Below are positions 1 through 5,411 of a DNA stretch of 7,916 bases, in pieces (the first letter of the stretch is position 1; each line of letters starts with the position of its first letter). Source of the DNA: Sulfurimonas sp. (GTDB lineage Bacteria; Campylobacterota; Campylobacteria; Campylobacterales; Sulfurimonadaceae). The stretch is from NCBI GenBank assembly GCA_021157665.1, contig JAGGWE010000036.1, positions 1 through 7,916 on the forward strand, written 5' to 3'. The position numbers were made by a program, and so were the translations under genes. The notes beneath the pieces were generated by a model. The model saw only the letters and a list, made by a program, of their open reading frames with translations. It had not been told where the DNA came from and made no database searches.

Positions 1-122
1 GGGAAGCCAACTCCGAGATGAACGTTCCCTGAAGTACGCTTGAAGACTACAAGCTTGATAGGCTGGATGTGTACGCAGAGTAATCTGTTTAGCTGACCAG
101 TACTAATAGTACGTTCGTCTTT
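1..122 (+). rRNA. rrl: 23S ribosomal RNA, 3' end (partial)
   Basis: This is the last part of the large-subunit rRNA, with its 5' part outside the window. Recognisable conserved 3'-terminal segments are the GGGAAGCCAACTCCGAGATGA block at the left edge, the CTTGATAGGCTGG segment near 52-66, and GACCAGTACTAAT at 95-107, which matches the near-terminal helix of bacterial 23S. In E. coli about 20 bases follow TACTAAT, which places the mature 3' end around 120-127; the exact end cannot be fixed because its pairing partner, the 23S 5' end, is not in view. A T6 tract (120-125) follows directly. It lies upstream of 5S rRNA on the same strand, so both belong to one rRNA operon. Confidence 0.95.
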
Positions 123-323
123 TTTATAATACTTTATTTATTTAAAGTAACAAGTTCGTTCACTACCTTACTTAGTGTATTAAAATACTAATAAGAGTAT
201 AGATCTGATTTGAAGTTATTTAGTTAGAAATGTTGAATTTAACAATTGATATACAATGAACTGTATCGTATATAGAGGAATTTCCTTTTATATTATACAA
301 CTCACTCAATACACAGACTATAT
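123..323 (+). other. 23S-5S internal transcribed spacer
   Basis: This is an AT-rich transcribed spacer with no tRNA and no plausible gene. Small potential hairpins are visible, for example CACTA (161-165) with TAGTG (174-178), and AGGA (276-279) with TCCT (283-286) flanked by alternating AT pairs. These could be precursor-processing structures, but the pairing is short and AT-based. A TATAAT at 125-130 has no matching -35 element and is probably incidental. With the hairpin at 324-366 the spacer is about 240 bases, longer than the roughly 90 bases of E. coli. Confidence 0.6.
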
Positions 324-366
324 CAAGTCAATTCTAAGTACATTAAGTGTATTTAGACTTGACTTG
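324..366 (+). other. Long hairpin immediately before 5S rRNA, probable processing stem
   Basis: Bases 324-343 pair with 347-366 around a three-base loop (TAA, 344-346). I count 17 Watson-Crick pairs, two G-T pairs (338/352 and 343/347) and one mismatch (332/358). The outer end, CAAGTCA with TGACTTG, finishes at the first bases of 5S. A stem of this length in an rRNA precursor is a plausible double-strand endonuclease (RNase III type) target for releasing 5S. Bases 361-363 could instead pair with 486-488 and extend the terminal 5S helix, so the two folds may compete. The structure is seen in the sequence; the role is inferred. Confidence 0.6.
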
Positions 367-485
367 TCTAGGTGGCTATAGAGAGAGGGAAACGCCTGGT
401 CCCATTCCGAACCCAGAAGCTAAGCCTCTCATCGCTGATAATACTGCAGGTTTCACTTGTGGGAATGTAGGTCGTTGCCTAGTTT
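366..485 (+). rRNA. rrf: 5S ribosomal RNA
   Basis: This is the 5S rRNA of the large ribosomal subunit. The conserved core is clear: GGTCCCATTCCGAACCCAGAAG at about 398-419 corresponds to E. coli GGTCCCACCTGACCCCATGCCGAACTCAGAAG with a shorter loop. The terminal helix pairs CTAGGT (368-373) with GCCTAG (477-482), including one G-T pair. The ends are set by this helix and give a length near 120 bases, the usual size; either end may be off by a few bases. It follows 23S on the same strand and is the last gene of the rRNA operon, ending in a T-rich tract at 489-494. Confidence 0.93.
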
Positions 486-494
486 GTCTTTTTT
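486..494 (+). terminator. T tract after 5S, possible rRNA operon terminator
   Basis: A T6 run (489-494) follows the terminal helix of 5S within a few bases. The 5S helix plus the U tract could act as an intrinsic terminator. No separate GC-rich hairpin is present before the T run, so the assignment is weak. Confidence 0.25.
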
Positions 495-525
495 ACTTCA
501 TATTTGCACTTTAAAATCTTACTCA

Positions 526-539
526 CATACTATAGTATG
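526..539. repeat. Perfect 14-base palindrome in the convergent intergenic region
   Basis: CATACTATAGTATG reads the same on both strands. As RNA it would form only a 5-bp AT-rich stem with a 4-base loop. It lies between the 3' ends of the rRNA operon and aat, where transcription ends rather than starts, so an operator role is not obvious. It may be part of a weak termination structure or simply chance in AT-rich DNA. Confidence 0.3.
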
Positions 540-570
540 CTTCGCAATATTTTTAAGCACAACTATTTTG

Positions 571-590
571 TAAAAAAACTTTTTTTATTT
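571..590. terminator. A7-C-T7 tract between converging operons, possible bidirectional terminator
   Basis: A run of seven A (572-578), a C, then seven T (580-586) lies between the convergent 5S and aat 3' ends. Both strands would carry an A-tract followed by a U-tract, which is the usual position and rough form of a bidirectional terminator. The stem is purely A-U and very short, so this is only suggestive. The rest of 495-627 is AT-rich with no gene that I can see. Confidence 0.25.
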
Positions 591-627
591 AATTAAAATT
601 ATTTTTACTCTTTTTAAAATTAGTCTT

Positions 628-1317
628 TTATTTTATTAATGAATTGTCAATTTCCCAAAAATGCTCTATTTTATCTATATTTATTTTATTTAAGCGATTT
701 AAAAAATAGTCTCTTTTTACCTCTTTTGCACCTAAACTTTTTAGATGTTCTGTTGGTACTTGGCAGTCTATAAAATCGTATCCCCATTTTTTTAGATGTT
801 TGATTAAAATTGCATAAGCTGATTTAGAAGCATCATTTACATCTGCAAACATTGACTCTCCACAAAATAGTTTTCCAACTACTACACCGTAGAGTCCACC
901 AACAAGTTTATCATCTTGATAACTTTCAACTGAATGGACAATACCCATCCCATGTAAATTTGTATATGCTTCTATAATATCCTTTTGTATCCAAGTTCCA
1001 AGTTGATCATTTCTATCTTTTGTTCCACATTTTTTTATAACTTCTTCAAAGTTTGTATCAAATTTATAGTTAAACTTTTTCATGCTTTTTTTAAGAGAAC
1101 GACTAAGTTTAAAATCATCTAACTCCATAATTAGTCTAGGATTTGGTGACCACCAGATTATTGGATCACCTTTGGAGTACCAAGGAAAAATACCACTCAT
1201 GTATGCTTTTACTAATCGAGAAGGGTTTAAATCCCCACCCCAAGCTACTATACCATCCGAATTAGCTTCATTGGCATGTGGAAATTTTAATTCATATTTA
1301 TTTAGCTGTGGTATCAA
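628..1317 (-). CDS. aat: Leucyl/phenylalanyl-tRNA--protein transferase
   Basis: This cytoplasmic enzyme transfers Leu or Phe from aminoacyl-tRNA to the N-terminal Lys/Arg of proteins, creating an N-degron. The 229 residues are close to the E. coli length. Family motifs run in order: GGDL (27-30), GIFPW (42-46), WWSPNPR (55-61), SRSLKK (72-77), GTWI (107-110), HSVE (128-131), LVGGLYG (138-144), GESMF (153-157, containing the conserved Glu), DCQ (184-186) and SLGA (194-197). The start is TTG at 1317-1315, one base after the clpA stop. No ATG or GTG lies between the preceding in-frame TAA and this codon, and the next Met (residue 40) is beyond GGDL, so TTG is the only sensible start. No strong Shine-Dalgarno sequence is seen, so translation is probably coupled to clpA. 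Residues 13-15 (PHA) are encoded by a copy of the repeated 9-mer. Confidence 0.95.
   Translation of the reverse strand: MIPQLNKYELKFPHANEANSDGIVAWGGDLNPSRLVKAYMSGIFPWYSKGDPIIWWSPNPRLIMELDDFKLSRSLKKSMKKFNYKFDTNFEEVIKKCGTKDRNDQLGTWIQKDIIEAYTNLHGMGIVHSVESYQDDKLVGGLYGVVVGKLFCGESMFADVNDASKSAYAILIKHLKKWGYDFIDCQVPTEHLKSLGAKEVKRDYFLNRLNKINIDKIEHFWEIDNSLIK
1273..1281 (+). repeat. Dispersed 9-mer GGCATGTGG, copy 1 (exact)
   Basis: This exact copy lies inside aat, read on the coding strand as CCA CAT GCC (Pro-His-Ala, residues 13-15). It is preceded by TT, as in several other copies, and sits in the variable N-terminal stretch before the conserved GGDL motif. Confidence 0.8.
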
Positions 1318-1318
1318 G

Positions 1319-3490
1319 TTATTTGAATGTTAGAATTAATTTCTTATCGAAATTTACTGTAACCTCTCCACCATTTTTAAGTTTTCCAAATAAAATCTCT
1401 TCACTAAGTTTATTTGTAATATTATCTTGAATATATCTTTTTAATGGTCTTGCTCCCATCTCGATTGAGTAACCCTTATCAGCTAAATGCTCAAGTGCCT
1501 TTTCATTTACTTCTACAGTTATTTTTTTCTTTTTTAGCTCTTTGTTTAACTCGGATATAAATTTAACTGCTACACCTTTTACAACCTCTTTAGTGAGTGG
1601 CTCAAAGTTTACAATCGCATCAAGTCTATTTCTAAATTCTGGAGTGAAGAACGATTTTAACTCCTCATTTTGAGCAAGTGATGAGTCTTTTGTAAATCCC
1701 ATCACACCTCTTGCAGTTGCTCCTACATTTGAAGTCATGATTAGGATTACATTTTGAAAATTAGCCTTGTATCCGTTGTTATCAGTTAGAGTTGCACTAT
1801 CCATAACTTGAAGTAGAATATTTACTAAATCTGGATGGGCTTTTTCTATTTCATCTAAAAGTAAAACAGTATATGGATGTTTTTTAATAGCCTCAGTAAG
1901 AAGACCACCTTGCTCGTAACCAACATAACCAGGAGGAGCTCCAACTAGTCTGCTAAGTGCATGTTTCTCCATATACTCACTCATATCAAATCGCTCGAAA
2001 TTTATTCCAAGTATCTTACTAAGAGAGATTGCAAGTTCTGTTTTTCCAACACCAGTAGGTCCTGAGAAAAGAAAAGATGCTATTGGTTTGTTTGGAGGAG
2101 TTAGTCCTGCTTTTGAGATTTTTATAGCTTTACTTACCTCTAAAACTGCTTTATCTTGACCTATAACTCTTGCTTTTAAGTCATCATCTAAAGTTGCTAA
2201 AGAGATAGTTTCATTTTTATCTATTTTTACATTAGAGATTCCAACTATACTAGAGATTGTTCTCTCAATATCAATAGCTGTAATTTTTGTTTTTTTCTTC
2301 TTTTTTAGATGAAAAGAAGCAGCAGTTTCATCTATAATATCTATCGCCTTATCTGGAAGAAATCTATCTGTTATATATCTTGCAGATAAATCAACAGCAG
2401 TTTTTAATGCCTCATTTGTGTATTTTACTCCATGATGCTCTTCATATTTACTTTTTAAACCTTGTAAGATTTTATAAGATATTTTTTTTGATGGCTCATT
2501 GATGTCAACTTTTGAAAATCTTCTACTAAGTGCTTTATCTTTTTCAAACCCATTACGATATTCTGCAAAAGTTGTAGCACCCATACATTTTAACTCACCA
2601 CTAGCAAGAGCTGGTTTTAACTGATTTGCTGCATCCATGCTTCCACTTGTTGCACCAGCTCCGATTAGTGTATGGATTTCATCTATGAAAAGGATAGCAT
2701 TTGGGTGAGATTTCAACTCATCCATTACACCTTTTAGTCTTTTCTCAAAATCGCCTCTATATTTTGTACCAGCAAGTAAAGCTGATAAATCTAGTGCAAA
2801 GAGTTCAGCTTCTTTTATAATCTCAGGAACTTCTCCTGAAACAATATTTAAAGCTAAACCCTCAGCTATAGCAGTTTTTCCAACACCCGCTTCACCAACT
2901 AAGATAGGGTTGTTTTTCTTTCTGCGACATAAAATTTGTACTACTCTTTGAATCTCTTTATCTCGTCCAATAACAGGATCGATTTTTCCTTCTTTTGCTT
3001 TTTCTAAAAGGTTTATAGAGTATTTATCTAAATAGCTTTCACTATCTTTATCATCAGAACTTTCTGTGTTTGTGTGAGAAATTACTTCTAAAACATCAAG
3101 TCTTGAGATTTGGTATTCGCTCAAAAGCATATAAGAAAATGTGTTCTCCTCGTCGTACATTGCAGCGATTAAATCGCCAACATCTGCATTAGGTTGCTGC
3201 GCTGATTGTATATGCTTAATCATGTTGTCAATTAGGCGAGAAAGAGCTACACTCTCGTAAGGGTCAGTATTTATATTTTCAGGCAGAGCATCAATATTTT
3301 CTTTTATATATTTACCAAGTGATTCTCTCATAGTTGCAACATCACCACCACAAACAGAGATAATCTCTGCACCATCTTTTGAAGCAAGAAGAAGATAAAA
3401 AACATGTTCTATTGTTAAATATTCATGTCTTAACTCTTTTGCAAATAGGATTGATTTTTGAAATATATCATTTAGACTGTTACTTATCAT
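1319..3490 (-). CDS. clpA: ATP-dependent Clp protease ATP-binding subunit ClpA
   Basis: This AAA+ unfoldase forms a hexameric ring that feeds substrates to ClpP, including N-degron proteins delivered by ClpS. It has 723 residues (E. coli ClpA has 758). The N-terminal Clp repeat domain spans about 1-140. The D1 module has Walker A GEAGVGKT (199-206), a pore loop near KYRGD (243-247) and Walker B ILFIDE (266-271). D2 has Walker A GPTGVGKT (477-484), pore loop GYVG (521-524), Walker B VLLLDE (542-547), FRNR (619-622) and sensor-2 GARP (679-682). There is no ClpB-type coiled-coil insertion after D1. The ClpP-docking loop, IGL in E. coli, appears as MGF (597-599). A lysine run (396-401) coincides with A-rich, slippage-prone DNA. 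The ATG overlaps the clpS stop by one base (TAATG), with a purine-rich GAAGAAGAG just upstream as ribosome-binding site. The stop is one base from the aat start. Confidence 0.97.
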   Translation of the reverse strand: MISNSLNDIFQKSILFAKELRHEYLTIEHVFYLLLASKDGAEIISVCGGDVATMRESLGKYIKENIDALPENINTDPYESVALSRLIDNMIKHIQSAQQPNADVGDLIAAMYDEENTFSYMLLSEYQISRLDVLEVISHTNTESSDDKDSESYLDKYSINLLEKAKEGKIDPVIGRDKEIQRVVQILCRRKKNNPILVGEAGVGKTAIAEGLALNIVSGEVPEIIKEAELFALDLSALLAGTKYRGDFEKRLKGVMDELKSHPNAILFIDEIHTLIGAGATSGSMDAANQLKPALASGELKCMGATTFAEYRNGFEKDKALSRRFSKVDINEPSKKISYKILQGLKSKYEEHHGVKYTNEALKTAVDLSARYITDRFLPDKAIDIIDETAASFHLKKKKKTKITAIDIERTISSIVGISNVKIDKNETISLATLDDDLKARVIGQDKAVLEVSKAIKISKAGLTPPNKPIASFLFSGPTGVGKTELAISLSKILGINFERFDMSEYMEKHALSRLVGAPPGYVGYEQGGLLTEAIKKHPYTVLLLDEIEKAHPDLVNILLQVMDSATLTDNNGYKANFQNVILIMTSNVGATARGVMGFTKDSSLAQNEELKSFFTPEFRNRLDAIVNFEPLTKEVVKGVAVKFISELNKELKKKKITVEVNEKALEHLADKGYSIEMGARPLKRYIQDNITNKLSEEILFGKLKNGGEVTVNFDKKLILTFK

Positions 3491-3789
3491 TACTCTTCTT
3501 CCATTGTAGCTTTTAGTGGAAAACCACTATCTTTTGCTTTTTTTAGCACTTGCATCACTTTTGTTTCAGCAATCTCATGTGAGTAAACCCCACAAAGTCC
3601 TCTATCTTTTTTATGAACTTCAAGCATAATTTTCTCAGCTTGTTCGTAACTTTTATGAAAAACTGATATTAAGATATCTATTACAAAATCCATTGAGGTA
3701 TAGTCATCGTTTAAGATAAAAACCTTGTACTTTTTTGGAAGTTTTGTCATCACTTCATCAGCTAATTCAAAATCTGTATTTGTTGCCAT
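3490..3789 (-). CDS. clpS: ATP-dependent Clp protease adaptor ClpS
   Basis: This small adaptor binds primary destabilising N-terminal residues (Leu, Phe, Tyr, Trp) and hands the protein to the ClpA N-domain. At 99 residues it is of family size (E. coli 106). The core begins YKVFILNDDY, giving Asn27-Asp28-Asp29, which correspond to E. coli Asn34-Asp35-Asp36 that grip the N-terminal amine. Met33 matches the hydrophobic-pocket gatekeeper Met40, and His59 in LEVHKK matches His66. CGVYSHEIAETK (66-77) is the other family signature. The first 20 residues form the flexible extension used for delivery to ClpA. The start is ATG, with AAGG about ten bases upstream. It is the first gene of clpS-clpA-aat, and its stop overlaps the clpA start, implying coupled translation and matched production. 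Confidence 0.96.
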   Translation of the reverse strand: MATNTDFELADEVMTKLPKKYKVFILNDDYTSMDFVIDILISVFHKSYEQAEKIMLEVHKKDRGLCGVYSHEIAETKVMQVLKKAKDSGFPLKATMEEE

Positions 3790-3816
3790 TATTTACTTGC
3801 CTTTAAAAAAATGTGA

Positions 3817-3822
3817 TACAAT
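3817..3822 (+). promoter_or_regulatory. Possible bioD promoter -10 (extended)
   Basis: TACAAT preceded by TGA gives the TGnTAnAAT pattern of an extended -10 element. Transcription would begin near 3829, leaving a leader of about 38 bases before bioD. No good -35 is seen. Other AT-rich hexamers in this region could serve instead, so the call is tentative. Confidence 0.35.
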
Positions 3823-3844
3823 ATTTTATATTTAATAATGATAG

Positions 3845-3850
3845 ATTATA
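3845..3850 (-). promoter_or_regulatory. clpS-clpA-aat promoter -10 (extended, consensus)
   Basis: On the minus strand the sequence reads TTTGCTATAAT: a perfect TATAAT (3850-3845) with the extended TGn element just before it. This is the form favoured by the main sigma factor in Campylobacter and Helicobacter, where -35 is poorly conserved; the upstream region here is T-rich with no clear -35. Transcription would start near 3838, giving a leader of about 48 bases before clpS. It faces the proposed bioD promoter, so the two would overlap. Confidence 0.6.
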
Positions 3851-3866
3851 GCAAAGTAGAGATAAA

Positions 3867-4514
3867 ATGAGAAAAAGAATTTTCGTAACAGCGACAAATA
3901 CTGATATAGGTAAGACTTACACAACAAAATTACTCTTAAAAGAGTTTTCAGAAGCTGGAAATAGAGTTGGGGTTATTAAGTTAGTTGAAACTGGTGTTAT
4001 TGATGGAGTTTATCCTGATGGTGATGAACTCTTGGCATGTGCGATTAAGTACAATAGTGAAATGAAAGATTTGCATGTAGAGGATATTGTTCCAATTTCA
4101 TACGAACTTCCTGCTGCTCCTTTTGTTGCTTCAAACAACACTCAACTAGATTTAAAAAAGCTTGATAATGCGGTTGCAAAGTTAGAAAAACTTTGTGATA
4201 TTTTAATCATAGAAGGTGCTGGTGGGCTTTATGTTCCTATTGATGGTAATACTATGATGATAGATTTGATTAAGTATTTTAAGGCTTCTACTTTACTTGT
4301 AACTCATTGCTCACTTGGTTGTATAAATGATACCTTACTAAGTTCAAAAGCCTTACTTGATAAACAAATCCCACATGCCATAGCTTTTAATTGTAGAGAG
4401 ACAGATGATAGTTTTTCTGTTGTTTCAGAGCCTTATTTTAAAAAAATTGGCTTTGAGGTACTTAAAGTTGATAAAAATATTGACACTATTTGTGATGTCT
4501 TGTATAATTTGTAA
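3867..4514 (+). CDS. bioD: ATP-dependent dethiobiotin synthetase BioD
   Basis: This enzyme closes the ureido ring of biotin, converting 7,8-diaminopelargonate, CO2 and ATP to dethiobiotin in the cytoplasm. Its 215 residues fit the family. The N-terminus FVTATNTDIGKT (6-17) is the P-loop, ending Gly15-Lys16-Thr17. Lys38 in KLVETG corresponds to the catalytic Lys of KPVASG in E. coli; the usual Pro is Leu here. EGAGGLYVP (116-124) and LGCIND (150-155) are further family signatures. The ATG start fits the family N-terminus and has AGAG upstream. It is the first gene of the rightward cluster, with 21 bases between its stop and pyrB; no other biotin gene is in view. Two features overlap its coding sequence: a copy of the repeated 9-mer (residues 169-171, PHA), and near the end a consensus promoter for pyrB whose elements are read as part of NIDTICDVLYNL. 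Confidence 0.94.
   Translation: MRKRIFVTATNTDIGKTYTTKLLLKEFSEAGNRVGVIKLVETGVIDGVYPDGDELLACAIKYNSEMKDLHVEDIVPISYELPAAPFVASNNTQLDLKKLDNAVAKLEKLCDILIIEGAGGLYVPIDGNTMMIDLIKYFKASTLLVTHCSLGCINDTLLSSKALLDKQIPHAIAFNCRETDDSFSVVSEPYFKKIGFEVLKVDKNIDTICDVLYNL
4034..4042 (+). repeat. Dispersed 9-mer, near match (GGCATGTGC, one mismatch)
   Basis: This copy has eight of nine bases, with C for the last G, and the upstream context CTCTT that is also seen before copy 6. It lies in bioD in the sense orientation, in a different frame from the other copies (read as part of Leu-Ala-Cys-Ala). Alone it would not be significant. Confidence 0.4.
4371..4379 (-). repeat. Dispersed 9-mer GGCATGTGG, copy 2 (exact)
   Basis: This exact copy in bioD is read as CCA CAT GCC (Pro-His-Ala, residues 169-171). 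On the GGCATGTGG strand the base before it is T, so it matches the extended form TGGCATGTGG. It lies between the conserved LGCIND segment and the variable C-terminus. Confidence 0.8.
4480..4508 (+). promoter_or_regulatory. Consensus sigma-70 promoter inside bioD, driving pyrB
   Basis: TTGACA (4480-4485) and TATAAT (4503-4508) are separated by exactly 17 bases; both hexamers match the E. coli consensus perfectly. Transcription would start near 4515, just after the bioD stop (4512-4514), giving a leader of about 21 bases that contains the purine-rich AAAAGAGAGAAG ribosome-binding site before the pyrB ATG at 4536. Such a match is unlikely by chance at this place and suggests that pyrB, and probably pabB and the kinase gene, are transcribed independently of bioD. 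Confidence 0.75.
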
Positions 4515-4535
4515 ATCAGAGTAAAAGAGAGAAGC

Positions 4536-5411
4536 ATGGAACATTTAATTCGTACAGATGACTTTAGTATTCAAGAGATAAATGAGATTTTAGCTGATGC
4601 TAAAAAATTTAGTGATGGACGATTTGATAGAATTCTTCAAGATAAAATTATAATCACTCTTTTTTTTGAAAATTCAACTCGTACTAAAAGCTCTTTTGAG
4701 ATAGCAGCAAAAAGACTTGGTGCAGATATGGTTCATCTTGATGTTGCACAAAGTTCAACTAAAAAAGGTGAAACTCTTGTTGATACTGCAATGAACCTTG
4801 ATGCAATGGGTCCACATGCCATAATCGTTCGTCATAAAAATTCTGGTGTTCCTAAGATTTTATCAGACCATACTAAAGCTTCTATCATTAATGCTGGTGA
4901 TGGTGCTCATGCTCATCCAACTCAGGCACTTCTTGATTTGTTTACTTTAACTGAGCATTTTAAAGATGTTAAGGGTAAAAAAATAGCGATTGTTGGAGAT
5001 ATAAAAAATTCTCGTGTAGCAAATTCAAATATTGAACTTTTAACTCGTTTTGGGATGGAAGTTATTTTAGTTGCACCTCCACATTTTTTACCAAAAACTA
5101 CACTTAGAACTACTCACTTTTTAGAAGAAATTATTGATGAAGTTGATGCTATTATGAGTTTAAGAACTCAAACTGAGCGACACTCTTCTCAAAGTTATGC
5201 TTCACTAAAAGATTATGCAAGTGACTTTTGTATAACAGAAGAGTTAGTTGGAGATAGAGATATAATCTTGCTTCATCCTGGTCCTGTTCATAGAAATATT
5301 GATATTAGTGATGCACTTTTAGATGATGAAAGATGTAAGGTTTTAGAGCAAGTTAGCAATGGTGTATCTGTACGAATGGCTGTACTTAAAAAACTGATAC
5401 ATGACATTTAG
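4536..5411 (+). CDS. pyrB: Aspartate carbamoyltransferase catalytic subunit
   Basis: This enzyme joins carbamoyl phosphate and aspartate to give carbamoyl aspartate, the committed step of pyrimidine synthesis. It has 291 residues, slightly short of the E. coli catalytic chain (about 310). The carbamoyl-phosphate loop FFENSTRTKSSFE (43-55) carries Ser47-Thr48-Arg49-Thr50. SSTKKGET (73-80) is the lysine loop. Arg99 in VRH, then HAHPTQALLD (125-134) with His127 and Gln130, and GDIKNSRVANS (154-164) with Arg160 follow. Asp-binding Arg210 (LRTQ) and HPGPVHR (247-253) complete the active site. No regulatory PyrI is in view. The start has a strong purine-rich ribosome-binding site, and a consensus promoter lies just upstream within bioD. 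The last 11 bases overlap pabB. Residues 93-95 (PHA) come from the repeated 9-mer and contain the only GCC alanine codon I find in the gene; the others are GCT, GCA or one GCG. Confidence 0.97.
   Translation: MEHLIRTDDFSIQEINEILADAKKFSDGRFDRILQDKIIITLFFENSTRTKSSFEIAAKRLGADMVHLDVAQSSTKKGETLVDTAMNLDAMGPHAIIVRHKNSGVPKILSDHTKASIINAGDGAHAHPTQALLDLFTLTEHFKDVKGKKIAIVGDIKNSRVANSNIELLTRFGMEVILVAPPHFLPKTTLRTTHFLEEIIDEVDAIMSLRTQTERHSSQSYASLKDYASDFCITEELVGDRDIILLHPGPVHRNIDISDALLDDERCKVLEQVSNGVSVRMAVLKKLIHDI
4812..4820 (-). repeat. Dispersed 9-mer GGCATGTGG, copy 3 (exact)
   Basis: This exact copy in pyrB is read as CCA CAT GCC (Pro-His-Ala, residues 93-95), just before the conserved VRH. It is preceded by T on the GGCATGTGG strand. 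Its GCC is the only such alanine codon in pyrB. Confidence 0.8.

Noticed and set aside
125..130. TATAAT just after 23S, possible promoter for 5S
   Set aside because: No -35 or extended -10 element is present and the position is inside an rRNA operon spacer.
1082..1333. Plus-strand open frame of 83 codons
   Set aside because: It lies antisense to the well-supported aat gene, has no recognisable motif and no ribosome-binding site; it is a shadow frame.
1959..1964. GCATGT core (also at about 4073 and 6671) as further copies of the repeated 9-mer
   Set aside because: Only the six-base core matches; flanking bases differ, and such short matches are expected by chance.
2281..2312. A/T runs in clpA as a possible frameshift
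   Set aside because: The frame stays open and aligns with the family on both sides; the runs only encode a lysine-rich linker.
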